Source: Bacillota bacterium (GTDB lineage: Bacteria; Bacillota; Clostridia; Oscillospirales; Ruminococcaceae). Taken from it: a DNA stretch of 64,000 nt. The stretch covers positions 62,001-126,000 of the forward strand of contig JAEZCT010000054.1 of NCBI GenBank assembly GCA_023433405.1. The letters are read 5' to 3'. Under the pieces are notes generated by a model, which worked only from the letters and a program-made list of their open reading frames with translations, was not told the DNA's origin and did not search any database. Of the stretch, positions 16,901 to 25,712 are shown one piece after another (within the stretch, counting starts at the first letter, position 1; each line of letters begins with the position of its first letter). The position numbers and the translations under genes were made by a program.

Positions 16901-17272
16901 ATGCTTCTAGAGGTGCTGCCACACAGCTTTACAGTTTGCAGGCTGCTGACCCCACCCTCCTGTGGGCATTTAACGGCGCCATTTACCTTCTATGCCTCTA
17001 CCGATGAAGAATACTCCCTTGTGTGTCCCACCGAGCTTCTTCCCGTTCAGCAGATTGTTAAGAGAGAGGACGGCTTTCGCGGGCTGCGGCTGTGCGGCAG
17101 CCTGGATTTTTCGCTCGTAGGGATACTCGCTCGGATATCAAATATTCTTGCAAAAAGGGAGATATCGATTTTTGCGGTATCCACATTCAATACCGATTAT
17201 CTGTTTGTACGGCAGGAACGCTTGCAGGACGCTATCCGCGCCCTTGAGGAGCATAGCTATAAGCTAAAATAA
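16901..17272 (+). CDS. ACT domain-containing protein
   Basis: A 123-residue protein with a short N-terminal strand region (HSFTVCRL) and an ACT fold at about 65-120: LDFSLVGILARISNILAKREISIFAVSTFNTDYLFVR. Stand-alone proteins of this form usually sense an amino acid; the ligand is unknown. It follows the flippase gene by 18 bases with GGAAAGGA before its ATG and ends at a strong terminator, so the two genes form a unit. A functional link between them is not obvious. Confidence 0.85.
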   Translation: MLLEVLPHSFTVCRLLTPPSCGHLTAPFTFYASTDEEYSLVCPTELLPVQQIVKREDGFRGLRLCGSLDFSLVGILARISNILAKREISIFAVSTFNTDYLFVRQERLQDAIRALEEHSYKLK

Positions 17273-17293
17273 AAACACGCTGGAACAGCTTGA

Positions 17294-17337
17294 AAAAAGG
17301 CTGACACCGGGCGCAACGCGCGGTGTCAGCCTTTTTT
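17294..17337 (+). terminator. Strong intrinsic terminator after the ACT gene
   Basis: GGCTGACACCG pairs with CGGTGTCAGCC, flanked by A-run and followed by six T; works in both directions. Confidence 0.92.
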
Positions 17338-17368
17338 CACATTCGCCGGTAAAAGCGTATTGCTCTTA

Positions 17369-17497
17369 TACTAATAACCGATATAAAAGTGTATAGCGTA
17401 TTATGTGTAAAAGCAAGTGAAAACCTTTGGTTTATGAGTTTTTACGCGGATTTTTATATGAACTTCTACCCTTCTACACTACTTAATAGTATTAGTA
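17369..17497. repeat. Palindromic MITE-like element, copy 4 (129 bp), at a stop codon
   Basis: Starts TACTAATAACCG and ends AGTATTAGTA, with TTA on each side (17366-17368 and 17498-17500). The right TTA is the stop codon (TAA on the minus strand) of the flavin reductase gene, so the element sits exactly after that stop. Confidence 0.85.
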
Positions 17498-18079
17498 TTA
17501 AGCCCTACCCTTTGTACCCGAGCGTTTTTTGACTGAGAAGCCAAAGGTACCCAATCGTTTCCCGAGCTCGAAGTACTCTCCGTGTGAATAGGCGACGAGG
17601 GAGCATTTGTGGAGCATAAGCTTGCCTTTGCTGTCGACGTACCGGTCGTCCACATCTACACACAGGACATTTGCAATAAACATATGGTGGCTGCCAAGCT
17701 CCTTAATCTCAGTCACACGGCACTCAATGCTAACGGGGCTTTCTTCAATTAAGGGTGCGGCTATCTGCGCAGCAGGAATCGGCGTGAGCCGCATATCGCG
17801 GAACTTGTCCGTTTTTTCTCCGCTCTTTACGCCGCAATAATCCGCGGCGCGGACAAGGGAGGCTGTGGTCAGGTTAATCGCAAACTCTCCCGAACTCTTA
17901 ATCAGCTCATAGGAATACCGATTGGGCCGAACGGAGATGTAGGTCATGGAGGGCTGGGAGTTGATGATTCCCGTCCACGCAATTGTAATAATATTCGGCT
18001 TTTCCATGCTGCCGCAGGTGACCATTGCGGTGGGAACCGGAGAAAGCAGGGCGCCGGGCTTCCATGTCTGTTTGCTCAT
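17498..18079 (-). CDS. Flavin reductase family protein
   Basis: A 193-residue FMN-binding split-barrel protein. Visible features: LLSPVPTAMVTCGSMEKPNIITIAWTG at the start (FMN-binding loop), PSMTYISVRPNRYSYELI, and DYCGVKSGEKTDKF in the middle, as in the FlaRed/NrpS-type proteins common in anaerobes. AAAGG lies ten bases before the ATG, and a promoter is present at 18142-18170. The stop codon coincides with the duplicated TTA next to a mobile repeat. Substrate unknown. Confidence 0.9.
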   Translation of the reverse strand: MSKQTWKPGALLSPVPTAMVTCGSMEKPNIITIAWTGIINSQPSMTYISVRPNRYSYELIKSSGEFAINLTTASLVRAADYCGVKSGEKTDKFRDMRLTPIPAAQIAAPLIEESPVSIECRVTEIKELGSHHMFIANVLCVDVDDRYVDSKGKLMLHKCSLVAYSHGEYFELGKRLGTFGFSVKKRSGTKGRA

Positions 18080-18141
18080 CGTTTACCATTCCTTTAATTT
18101 TAAGCGACTTCTAAAGCAAGTAATAAATAATTACTATGCCT

Positions 18142-18170
18142 ATTTTAACACATTACGGCGCCCGAGCCAA
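18142..18170 (-). promoter_or_regulatory. Promoter of the flavin reductase gene
   Basis: Minus strand: TTGGCT (18170-18165), 17 bases, TAAAAT (18147-18142), with TG before the -10. Confidence 0.5.
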
Positions 18171-18204
18171 TGCTTTTTATGATGAGGCCATAGCACCCCT
18201 GTTG

Positions 18205-18912
18205 TTACCGTTGTATCTGGCCGCGCGGAGGACAGGCTGGCGACAGCACAAAGCCCGGAACATAGGGTATTATGAATACAGGTATGCCCGTAGAGTATGG
18301 CGCAATTTCATATTGCTGATAGTATATTGCAATTCCCTCGGGGGTTAGATAAAAATGCTTGTCATTAAAATACTGCATCGTTTTAAGGGCATAGTCGTCA
18401 AAATAGATTCCGGCGTTCTCTTTGGATTGCGCCGCAATCTGTTTATTGACGTTCTCTACGATATACGCCTTGTAATTGACCGAGCACGCGAACAAATCGC
18501 GCAGCAGTACACATGCGCCCCGCGAAAGATTCCAGGTATCCGAACATCGTACCGTATTGCCATGCGCGCCGCCCGTAAACTCGTACTGGTCAAAATACAG
18601 GCTGAGTACGCAGTTTTCATTATAACCCATCTCAAAGGCCGCCGCCACATCGTAGCGCACATTGGGGTTATTTTCGGTTTCGGTCTGCACCGGTAGTCTG
18701 GTTGCCTCACAGTACAACTGCCGAACCCTGCCCTGCTCAAGCGCAGCTGCCCTTGCCTTGTATATGGAGTTTAGTTCGCCCAACATCCGCTGATAATAGA
18801 TGCCGGAAAACTGCGGATACTGGATTTTGTAATGCAGCACTGCCCTGCCTTGGTTACTAAGCTCACTTTCCAGCGTTACGGTATTTACCCACGCCGATTG
18901 ACCTGCTGTCAT
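18205..18912 (-). CDS. DUF3298 (RsiV C-terminal-like) domain protein
   Basis: The 235-residue protein shows the DUF4163/DUF3298 pair: SLYFDQYEFTGGAHGNT in the middle, then TWNLSRGACVLLRDLF and a closing YYQQYEIAPYSTGIPVFIIPY. The same module forms the extracellular lysozyme-binding part of the anti-sigma factor RsiV. Here there is no signal peptide, membrane helix or sigma-factor gene alongside, so an anti-sigma role is not supported and a cytoplasmic form is implied. GAGGTG lies eight bases before the ATG. Function unknown. Confidence 0.82.
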   Translation of the reverse strand: MTAGQSAWVNTVTLESELSNQGRAVLHYKIQYPQFSGIYYQRMLGELNSIYKARAAALEQGRVRQLYCEATRLPVQTETENNPNVRYDVAAAFEMGYNENCVLSLYFDQYEFTGGAHGNTVRCSDTWNLSRGACVLLRDLFACSVNYKAYIVENVNKQIAAQSKENAGIYFDDYALKTMQYFNDKHFYLTPEGIAIYYQQYEIAPYSTGIPVFIIPYVPGFVLSPACPPRGQIQR

Positions 18913-19049
18913 ACGACATCACCTCACAGCAAAGCATATGCGCAAAACGTTGATTGCATACATTGTTGTGAAGGTTAAACAAAAATAACAAACAATTGTG
19001 CTGTGACCCAGTCATGCATACGGACTGCGTCAAATTACGTCCCTTGCGC

Positions 19050-19078
19050 TTGCGCAGGAGTGATAAGCGTGATAGAAT
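19050..19078 (+). promoter_or_regulatory. Possible promoter of the niacin-transporter-like gene
   Basis: TTGCGC (19050-19055), 17 bases, TAGAAT (19073-19078) preceded by TGA. It gives a leader of about 200 bases that contains a degenerate repeat copy. Confidence 0.4.
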
Positions 19079-19092
19079 AACCCTAACACGAT

Positions 19093-19190
19093 CATCCGTT
19101 TGAAAAAGTATGTAAAAATCCAGTCACTGTTCCTTTTTTTGAATTATGGGCTTTGACACAGGTTTTTGTACTTTTATTGGAGGATAGTTT
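19093..19190. repeat. Degenerate copy of the palindromic repeat
   Basis: ATCCGTTTGAAAAAGTATGTAAAAATC on the left (read in parts: ATCCGTTTGAAAAAGT, GTAAAAATCCAGT) and ATGGGCTTTGACACAGG, then GGAGGATAGTTT on the right, match the full copies at reduced identity. It lies between the possible promoter and the start of the next gene. Confidence 0.55.
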
Positions 19191-19279
19191 GTCGCATCTC
19201 CGTGAGCATACCGTAGCACAGCACCAGACCGAGACTCTGTTTTGTGATTCCTAATCGGATTGTGATGTGAAAGGAAGAA

Positions 19280-19876
19280 ATGCAAATGAACAAAAATATC
19301 CGCTTGTACCGAATGACGGCCGCAGCCCTTTTAAGCGCGGTTGGTATCGTCATACCTATGTTTATGCCGTTTCCCTTTAAGATTATTATTGAACCCGCAT
19401 CGTATACCCTTACGAGCCATGTTGCTGTATTTCTTGCGATGTTTATCTCCCCGCCTGTCGCGGTGGCGGTATCACTTGGCACTACATTAGGTTTTTTTCT
19501 GGGCGGATTTCCGATTGTTATTGTTCTGCGCGCGCTTACCCATGTTATTTTCTCTCTGGCTGGCGCGTTATGGCTGAAACGGCACCCGCACACCCTTGCA
19601 ACTTTTCGAGGCAAGCTTACCCTCAGTAGTGCGCTGGCGGTCATACACGCTATATGTGAGGTGTTGGTTGTAATTCCGTTTTACTTTGGAAATATGCTCG
19701 CAGCAAAAAGCTATGACAGCGGTTTTTTGTATTCGGTCATCCTGCTCGTCGGGGTAGGAACACTGGTTCACAGCAGTGTGGATTTCTTTATTTCCGTATA
19801 CCTGTGGAAGGCGCTTACCAGAAGCCGGTCCATCAGCGAGATTTCCACCGTCACGTTCCGACCTAGCGCAAACTAA
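19280..19876 (+). CDS. niaX: ECF transporter S component, niacin-type (NiaX-like)
   Basis: The 198-residue membrane protein has six helices. Its first helix pair reads LSAVGIVIPMFMPFPFKIIIEPASYTLTSHVAVFLAMFISP (given here as family pattern: VGIVIPMF, IIIEPASYTLTSH), followed by LGTTLGFFLGGFPIVIVLRA, which I recognise from the NiaX substrate-binding subunits of energy-coupling-factor transporters for niacin. It would need the shared EcfA/A'/T module encoded elsewhere. pncB, which uses imported nicotinate, is in the same window. An ATG two codons downstream is equally possible as start. The symbol is a family-level guess. Confidence 0.7.
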   Translation: MQMNKNIRLYRMTAAALLSAVGIVIPMFMPFPFKIIIEPASYTLTSHVAVFLAMFISPPVAVAVSLGTTLGFFLGGFPIVIVLRALTHVIFSLAGALWLKRHPHTLATFRGKLTLSSALAVIHAICEVLVVIPFYFGNMLAAKSYDSGFLYSVILLVGVGTLVHSSVDFFISVYLWKALTRSRSISEISTVTFRPSAN

Positions 19877-19903
19877 CGGATTTTGAAGCATTTATTAATA
19901 CGC

Positions 19904-19951
19904 AACGGCGGACGAAGTTCACCTCAATGGTGGCTTCGACCGCCGTTTTTT
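19904..19951 (+). terminator. Intrinsic terminator after the niaX-like gene
   Basis: AACGGCGG-A-CGAAG pairs with CTTCG-A-CCGCCGTT, inner CACC/GGTG, followed by a T-run. Confidence 0.9.
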
Positions 19952-19986
19952 CGTATTCTTGCTAACCCCGCTTTTAAACGGGCTTA

Positions 19987-20086
19987 TACTAATATCCGAT
20001 TTAAAAGAGTATAAAAATCAAGTGAAAAGCTTTAATTTATGGGTTTTCACGCGGATTTTTATCGACTCTTTTTGAGGGGATTAGTA
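19987..20086. repeat. Palindromic MITE-like element, copy 5
   Basis: A 100-bp element, nearly identical to the copy at 821-920 (TACTAATATCCGATTTAAAA start, GAGGGGATTAGTA end), with TTA on both sides (19984-19986, 20087-20089). Confidence 0.9.
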
Positions 20087-20100
20087 TTACACTCATTTCC

Positions 20101-20180
20101 TCGAAAAGTGAAGACAAATATCCGCGTGAAAGCCCATAAGTCGGAGCTTTTCACTCAATTTATAACGCTTATAAATTGAT
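20101..20180. repeat. Degenerate copy of the palindromic repeat
   Basis: Contains ATCCGCGTGAAAGCCCATAA and GAGCTTTTCACTCAATTTATA, the inner arms of the family, but has lost recognisable ends. It lies directly beside copy 5. Confidence 0.55.
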
Positions 20181-20193
20181 AATTGAACTAGAG

Positions 20194-21423
20194 CTACTCC
20201 GCCGCTTTTCGGCGTATGATGGCACCCTTGCACAAGGGAGTTTTGCAGTCAAAGGTAAAGGGCATCATGGGGTGGGGAGTGCTGTATATTGACTCTCCTT
20301 CGGGCGTTGCCAGCCCCTCGGCGGTTATAATGATGGGGCGGCTGCGCGGCATGAGTATCTCCACCTCATCGCCCCGGCAAAGCTTGTTGCGCTGGGTGCA
20401 GCTGGCAATCCCATCGCACCAATCCTCCACCACCGCCACAAAATCATAGCGGCGGATATACCCGCCGGTTTCATAATACTGCGCATTTTCGGGCTGTCCA
20501 AAGAAGAAGCCAGTGCAGTACTGGCGGTGACTGACCTTGCGCACCTCATCAACCAGCCAAGACTCCGTTTGATAGCCAGACGGGTTTGCAAGGTATCCGT
20601 CCACGGCACAGCGGTATGCGTTGGTAACCACCGACACATAGTAATCGGATTTTGCCCTGCCCTCAATTTTAAGGCTGGTTACCCCCGCCTCAGCTAGCTC
20701 ACGGATATGCTCTATCATGCATAAATCCTTGGCGTTGAGGATATAGGTGCCGCTCTCGTCCTCGAACACCGGGTAAAATTCATTGGGGCGTTTTTCTTCC
20801 ATCAGCGCATACTGCCATCGGCAGGGCTGTGCGCACTGCCCTCGATTGGAATCGCGGCCGATTATATATGATGACAGCAGGCATCGACCTGAGAAGGAAA
20901 CGCACATCGCGCCATGCACAAAGACTTCAATGGCGAGGTCGGGCGGGGTGTGCGCGCGGATGTAGCGAATCTCGTCGAGCGAAAGCTCTCGGGCAAGCAC
21001 CACACGTCGCGCACCCAGCGCATGCAGCTCATTAGCCGCCGCGTGGTTGACAATACCTGCTTGGGTGGAGATGTGCAGCTCCATATCCGGCATGGTTCGC
21101 CTTGCCAGTGCGAGCACACCCACATCGCTGACAATGACCGCGTCCACACCGGAATCCTTCACAAAGCCAAAATACGCGGGCAGCTGCTCAATCTCGTCGC
21201 AGCGCGGCAGGGTGTTGCAGGTGAGAAATACCCGTACCCCGCGAGCATGGGCATATTGTACGCCGCGGACAAGATCCGCTTCATCAAAATTTGCCGACGC
21301 TGTGCGCATGGAGAAGCTTTTGCCGCCTACATAAACCGCATCGGCACCAAAATCCACGGCGGCACACAGCGCGGCATAATCCCCCGCAGGCGCAAGCACC
21401 TCAAGTGACGGTTCTATGGTCAT
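20194..21423 (-). CDS. Peptidase U32 family protein, TrhP-like tRNA hydroxylation protein
   Basis: About 409 residues. It has the U32 opening LEVLAPAGDYAALCAAVDFGADAVY (split: LEVLAPAGDY, FGADAVYVGG), the family signature EVFVHGAMCVSFSGRCLLSS and the Cys-rich GRDSNRGQCAQPCRWQY that supplies iron-sulfur-cluster-type cysteines. Members TrhP/RlhA hydroxylate RNA uridines or cytidines using prephenate. It follows mltG on the same strand; in Bacillus mltG is followed by trmR and two trhP genes, so this is a shortened version of that order. The ATG at 21423 has AGGAGG eight bases upstream; an ATG at 21474 lacks one. Confidence 0.88.
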   Translation of the reverse strand: MTIEPSLEVLAPAGDYAALCAAVDFGADAVYVGGKSFSMRTASANFDEADLVRGVQYAHARGVRVFLTCNTLPRCDEIEQLPAYFGFVKDSGVDAVIVSDVGVLALARRTMPDMELHISTQAGIVNHAAANELHALGARRVVLARELSLDEIRYIRAHTPPDLAIEVFVHGAMCVSFSGRCLLSSYIIGRDSNRGQCAQPCRWQYALMEEKRPNEFYPVFEDESGTYILNAKDLCMIEHIRELAEAGVTSLKIEGRAKSDYYVSVVTNAYRCAVDGYLANPSGYQTESWLVDEVRKVSHRQYCTGFFFGQPENAQYYETGGYIRRYDFVAVVEDWCDGIASCTQRNKLCRGDEVEILMPRSRPIIITAEGLATPEGESIYSTPHPMMPFTFDCKTPLCKGAIIRRKAAE

Positions 21424-21480
21424 AGGGCTATCCTCCTGGTTACTTGATGATGAAAGTTTACTATTCATAAACATCGCACG

Positions 21481-21510
21481 AAAGCGGGCGGCGCATTTGC
21501 CGCCCGCTTT
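21481..21510. terminator. GC-rich hairpin between mltG and the U32 gene
   Basis: AAAGCGGGCGGC pairs perfectly with GCCGCCCGCTTT over a six-base loop. No U-run follows on the minus strand, so it may attenuate or stabilise rather than terminate. Confidence 0.55.
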
Positions 21511-21514
21511 ATAA

Positions 21515-21614
21515 TACTATTCTCCGATAAAAGTGTTGATAAAAATCCGCGTCAAAATCCATAAATTAAAGATTTTCACTTGATTTTTATACACTTTTTA
21601 ATCGGATAATAGTA
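21515..21614. repeat. Palindromic MITE-like element, copy 6 (young subfamily)
   Basis: Differs from copy 3 at only a couple of positions; TACTATTCTCCGAT start, CGGATAATAGTA end, TAA on both sides (21512-21514, 21615-21617). It lies inside the mltG-U32 transcription unit. Confidence 0.92.
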
Positions 21615-21657
21615 TAAGAAATCACTTTTAGGTTATCCGTTTCATCGCGAAAAAGCT

Positions 21658-23349
21658 CTATTCCTTGTGAGTATTCACGCCGCCGACTTCATCGCCTACG
21701 GCTTTCGCCCTTGCCATGTTGGCCTCGTGCTGCGCCAAAGTTTGGGCGTAGTAATACTGCATTTTAACGTCGGTGAGGAAGTAGTAATAGTTGTAATCGT
21801 CGGGATATATCGCCGCCTTGATAGCATTAAGCCCGGGGTTTGAAACCGGACCGACAGGCAGTCCGTCGCATTTATAGGTGTTGTATGCGGAGGCGTATGC
21901 CTCACGGTCAGACTCGCTTGTTACAAACGGGGTAATATTATCGTTAACATAGTTGATGGTAACGTCTGATTGCAGCTTGGGGAAGGTCTGGGGGCGGTTC
22001 AGGCGGTTATGGAACACGCTTGAAACCATATACATATCGTCAAGCGTGCGCCCTTCCTTTTGAATCAGCGACGCCAGGTTAATGGTCTGGTCCAGCGTCA
22101 TTCCCACCTTTTCCATACGGTCAATCAGGTCGGCTGTTATCTTTTTATTAAAGTTCTTTAAAAACTTATCCGCCACCGAGCTGGGTCTTTCAGGTACAAA
22201 AAAGCTGTAGGTGTCAGGGAACAGATACCCCTCAAGCTTAAGGTAGCGGTTGCCGCCGGTGGGGATTAAGTCCTCAAACTCATAACCAAAATCCGTGGTG
22301 TTAAGCGCATGAACAAAATCCTCAGCAGAACAGACCCTTTTCTCCTCCAGCTTGTCTGCAATCTCTCGGATGGTCATGCCCTCGATAAAGGTAATGGTCA
22401 CAATCTGACGCTCGTCGCGCACTGTTTGTATCGCCGCAAAGATTTCATCGTAGCCCATATTGGAATTAAGCGTAAAGCTGCCGCTTAAAAAGCTGTCGGC
22501 ATAATCGCGGAAGGTGGAATAAAGCCGAAAGGTCAGCGGCTGCGAGATAATTCCCTTTTCCTTTAATAAATCCGCAACCTGTTGAGTATTGGCGTTTGCG
22601 GGTATTGTAACCGAGATTTCCCGTTCTGATTTAAACAAACCCAGAACATCGCTCATCGATTGCAGGATGAAAACCGACAATAATATGGACACAAACAGTA
22701 CGCCTACGGTGTAGATGATTCCGTTTGCCAGCCATCCCAGTCCGCGCAGGGTCTTATTGCGGGGACTGCGGTACGCGGCATCCTTTGCCCCGGTTTGCTG
22801 CGGAGGGGTATAATCAAAGGCCTCCTCACCTTTTGGCCGCTGTCCGCGCACTGGCTTGCCGGGGGTTTGAGGTCTGCTAACGTTTACCGGCGGCACAGCG
22901 CGGTGATCGGCCTGGCGGCGCGCGCGGTTGTCAAAATCGGGGATTGCATTGTAATCCTCGTCCGCGATGTTCAGCTTAAAGGGCTTTGACGGTCTTGCTG
23001 GCACCTGCTGCTGAATGGCACCTTTATCGTAGGGCTTAACCTCCTCGCCTGACGGCTGGCCGTTCATCCGATTTTCGATGGATTTACGCGATACGACAAT
23101 GGTTGGTTCGCTTTGCTCCTGCTTGGCAGGCTGCGGCGGGATTTCAACGTCCGGCGGAAGCTCGCCAAACGAATTGGGGCGGTATATACTTTTCTTTGGT
23201 GCGATAGGCGGCGGCTCGGCAGAGGACTTCCCGCCGCCGAAATATTCGGCATCCGACTTTTCTATATCAAACAGCTCCGGTTTGGAGTTCTCCCGCTTAG
23301 GCTGATCGCCGGATAAATCCCGGTCCTGTTCCCTGTCGTTGTAATTCAT
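21658..23349 (-). CDS. mltG: Endolytic peptidoglycan transglycosylase MltG
   Basis: Cuts nascent glycan strands at the membrane and sets their length. The 563-residue protein has a long disordered cytoplasmic part (about 1-205, rich in Pro, Lys, Asp), one membrane helix (about 210-235), and the YceG/MltG domain. The catalytic Glu lies in NLASLIQKEGRTLDD, followed by VFHNRLNRP and the substrate-site segment YNTYKCDGLPVGPVSNPG. The cytoplasmic tail is longer than in Bacillus (usually under 60 residues there), as seen in some Clostridia. ATG start follows GGGGAGG. Confidence 0.94.
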   Translation of the reverse strand: MNYNDREQDRDLSGDQPKRENSKPELFDIEKSDAEYFGGGKSSAEPPPIAPKKSIYRPNSFGELPPDVEIPPQPAKQEQSEPTIVVSRKSIENRMNGQPSGEEVKPYDKGAIQQQVPARPSKPFKLNIADEDYNAIPDFDNRARRQADHRAVPPVNVSRPQTPGKPVRGQRPKGEEAFDYTPPQQTGAKDAAYRSPRNKTLRGLGWLANGIIYTVGVLFVSILLSVFILQSMSDVLGLFKSEREISVTIPANANTQQVADLLKEKGIISQPLTFRLYSTFRDYADSFLSGSFTLNSNMGYDEIFAAIQTVRDERQIVTITFIEGMTIREIADKLEEKRVCSAEDFVHALNTTDFGYEFEDLIPTGGNRYLKLEGYLFPDTYSFFVPERPSSVADKFLKNFNKKITADLIDRMEKVGMTLDQTINLASLIQKEGRTLDDMYMVSSVFHNRLNRPQTFPKLQSDVTINYVNDNITPFVTSESDREAYASAYNTYKCDGLPVGPVSNPGLNAIKAAIYPDDYNYYYFLTDVKMQYYYAQTLAQHEANMARAKAVGDEVGGVNTHKE

Positions 23350-23415
23350 GATTGATTGACCTCCCCGCAGTTATGGATCGCGTAATTATATAACCTTTGC
23401 CGTAATAAGCGGCCG

Positions 23416-24012
23416 TTATGGCCGTTGTTTTTTACAGTCGATCACCTCGTGATCGGTGATAACAAAATCACAGGGTATATCATACCGCCCTCTGTGAAGC
23501 CTGCGAGTAATGCCTGAGGCATAGCACAGCCCCAGCATAACCCCGTCATAACGCGACAAAAAGCGGTCATAATAGCCTTTACCATAGCCCAGTCGATAGC
23601 CCTCACGGTCAAACGCAAGCCCCGGCACTAGGCACACACTTGATTTAAATTCACTGAGCTCCTCACAGCGCTCCGGGTTTGGCTCCAGTACGCCGAAGGT
23701 TCGGCGGTTAAGCTCATTAAAGGAACGTATGCAGTAAAAGCGCATCTCTCTTGTGCCGTCGATGCAGTAAGGGACTGCAACACGCCGACCCTCTGAAAGG
23801 GTAAGCTCTATTATCCTTCTTGTGTCAATCTCAAGCGGGGTGGAAACATAGGTGAGCAGCACATCAGCCGAGCTGAAGTGCCAGAGCGCGCGCAGGCGTC
23901 TTAAAATCTCGGTGTCGCAGGCTTCCTTCTGTTCGGGGCTCATCTCCCGCCGCTGTTCCTTATGCCGGTTTCTCAGGTCTTGCTTATAACATCTTATATC
24001 GAATCGCTGCAT
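23416..24012 (-). CDS. 5-formyltetrahydrofolate cyclo-ligase family protein
   Basis: Converts 5-formyl-THF to 5,10-methenyl-THF with ATP, returning the stored folate to the one-carbon pool. The 198-residue length and the C-terminal motif LVPGLAFDREGYRLGYGKGYYDRFL (key part RLGYGKGYYDR) are diagnostic; the N-terminal KQDLRNRHKEQRREMSPEQ is also typical. The first 19 bases overlap the end of the DJ-1 gene in another frame, so translation is probably coupled. It is a plausible partner for thyX and glyA, the other folate enzymes in the window. Confidence 0.92.
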   Translation of the reverse strand: MQRFDIRCYKQDLRNRHKEQRREMSPEQKEACDTEILRRLRALWHFSSADVLLTYVSTPLEIDTRRIIELTLSEGRRVAVPYCIDGTREMRFYCIRSFNELNRRTFGVLEPNPERCEELSEFKSSVCLVPGLAFDREGYRLGYGKGYYDRFLSRYDGVMLGLCYASGITRRLHRGRYDIPCDFVITDHEVIDCKKQRP

Positions 24013-24542
24013 TGTAGTGACGCCCTTAGCTGGTCGGCCCTTTCCTGTGATACCAGCGCTGAAACTAACGCAAGCCCAAAGGGCAGCGCAACCCCCGCGC
24101 CCGCCGCGGTAATGAGCTTGCCTTCGCGCAGGACGCCGCCCGCCTGATAAAGCCCACCCGGTGCCTGAGATTCGTAACCGGGATAGCAGGTGTACCGTCT
24201 GCCGTTAAGCAAGCCCTTATGCCCGAGAATTGAGGGCGCGGCGCAGATAGTGGCAATCCATTTATCATTTTGTGCGCAGAAATCAATAAAACACTGCACA
24301 ATTTCGGATTTTTCTAAATTTAATGTGCCGGGCATACCTCCCGGCAATACCAGCATATCCACGTTATCGGGTGAGACCTTGCTTTCCTCAATATCCGCCG
24401 AAACCGTAATGCCGTGTGAGCCCCTGATTGCTTTACCTCCCACGCCCACTGTCGTCACCTCAAGCTCCGCCCGGCGAAGGATGTCAATCGGCGCAATCGC
24501 CTCAATCTCTTCAAACCCGTTTGCAAGGAACACATAAATCAT
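23994..24542 (-). CDS. DJ-1/PfpI family protein (YajL/ThiJ-like)
   Basis: A 182-residue protein of the DJ-1 superfamily. The conserved acidic residue appears in FEEIEAIAPIDILRRA, the nucleophile Cys in IATICAAPSILG, and the closing TAAGAGVALPFGLALVSAL is typical of the YajL/DJ-1 group. Proposed roles in the family are glyoxalase III, deglycase or redox chaperone activity; which applies here cannot be said. It overlaps the downstream cyclo-ligase gene by 19 bases. Confidence 0.92.
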   Translation of the reverse strand: MIYVFLANGFEEIEAIAPIDILRRAELEVTTVGVGGKAIRGSHGITVSADIEESKVSPDNVDMLVLPGGMPGTLNLEKSEIVQCFIDFCAQNDKWIATICAAPSILGHKGLLNGRRYTCYPGYESQAPGGLYQAGGVLREGKLITAAGAGVALPFGLALVSALVSQERADQLRASLQCSDSI

Positions 24543-24710
24543 ATGCTGTCAACCTCCTTCTATGCTTGCGGGCAAGCATAGTCCGCGCCCCTTGCGCGGC
24601 TCATGGTAAGCTTGCCACCAAAACCGGTTTTTCATGCGTTCGCGATGGGAATACAATTATGGAATGCGTATTACAGCGTTTTTGTGGAATTTCTCCAAGC
24701 AAAAGTTTTT

Positions 24711-25481
24711 TTATTGTTTAAGCTGCTCATAATGCTTTGTTACTTCCTCAGCCCTTCCGCAGCTCATTCGTCCCTCGGGGCAGGGTCCTGTTACGCAGGG
24801 CGGTCCAGCCGCTGCAAACAGATTCGGAGCTGCCTTGATGACACAAGCGAGCATTTGGTCGGCGACCTCATGAATTTCCCACTGGGCGCGGTTGCAGCAG
24901 CGGTGGTGAAAAAAGTTTATCAGGCTGCGGGCGTTCATGGTAACAATCATGCGGGTATCGCAGGCGTTGGGCAATACAAAACGGGCATCCTCAATAGCTA
25001 GTTTCTCCGCTTTCCTGTTTGCTGTCTCGGCGGGAACTCCCTCACCGGTCAGGCGACGGGTATGCGTGTCCTTTAGAATCTCAGCAATGCGTTCATAGTG
25101 CCGCGTCGCTGACTCCATGGCGCGAATATACTCCTCCTTTGCCTCTGCTATTGCTTCAATTTCTGGAGGAATAATATATTCAAAGCCGTTTTTGCGTACA
25201 TACCGCTGACTTTGCACCGAATAGGATGCAATGCGATGGCGGGTAATCTGTGCAAGCAGGGCGCGGGAAACTCCCTCGATTGCAAAGGTAAACGATGCGT
25301 GCTCGATGGGGCTTTCGTGCCCGATCTCGGCAAGCATGGCCACAAAGCGCGAGGTTACCTCCGGCGTTAAGCCATCGGTGAGTGTTTCTATGCTTTCCGC
25401 ATTGCTGTAGCATAGCTTTGCGGCGGCGGCCACCACCTTTTCGGGCTCGGGCGTATATGATATCAGTGTTACCTTTGCCAT
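24711..25481 (-). CDS. thyX: FAD-dependent thymidylate synthase
   Basis: Makes dTMP from dUMP using methylene-THF, FAD and NADPH. The 256-residue protein has the ThyX motif RHRIASYSVQSQR (RHRx7S) preceded by HASFTFAIEGVSRALLAQIT and the later LPNACDTRMIVTMNARSLINFF. ATG at 25481 follows GGAG by five bases; the longer frame to 25547 has no such site. An FAD-dependent route leaves THF unoxidised, which suits the folate genes in the window. No thyA is seen here. Confidence 0.95.
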   Translation of the reverse strand: MAKVTLISYTPEPEKVVAAAAKLCYSNAESIETLTDGLTPEVTSRFVAMLAEIGHESPIEHASFTFAIEGVSRALLAQITRHRIASYSVQSQRYVRKNGFEYIIPPEIEAIAEAKEEYIRAMESATRHYERIAEILKDTHTRRLTGEGVPAETANRKAEKLAIEDARFVLPNACDTRMIVTMNARSLINFFHHRCCNRAQWEIHEVADQMLACVIKAAPNLFAAAGPPCVTGPCPEGRMSCGRAEEVTKHYEQLKQ

Positions 25482-25712
25482 AACAGCTCCATGTCCTTTC
25501 CCGATAAATAATACGTCGGAGACAGGTAAAAATCCGCGCTCTGGCATTTAAAGTCATTGCAGTCGAAATTCGCGTCTTCTTAGTGTTTCCCGTGTTTCGG
25601 TAATAAGTAAGTAAAAGCGTTGTTGCTAATAATACCAGGCGCTTCGCCTTTTACGCCGGCTCATCGGATAATACGAGGTTTTACCGCTTGCATCTGCAAA
25701 AGGCGCTTCTTC

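Noticed and set aside
18205..18912. DUF3298 protein considered as an anti-sigma factor (RsiV)
   Set aside because: It has no N-terminal sigma-binding domain, no membrane helix and no neighbouring sigma-factor gene.
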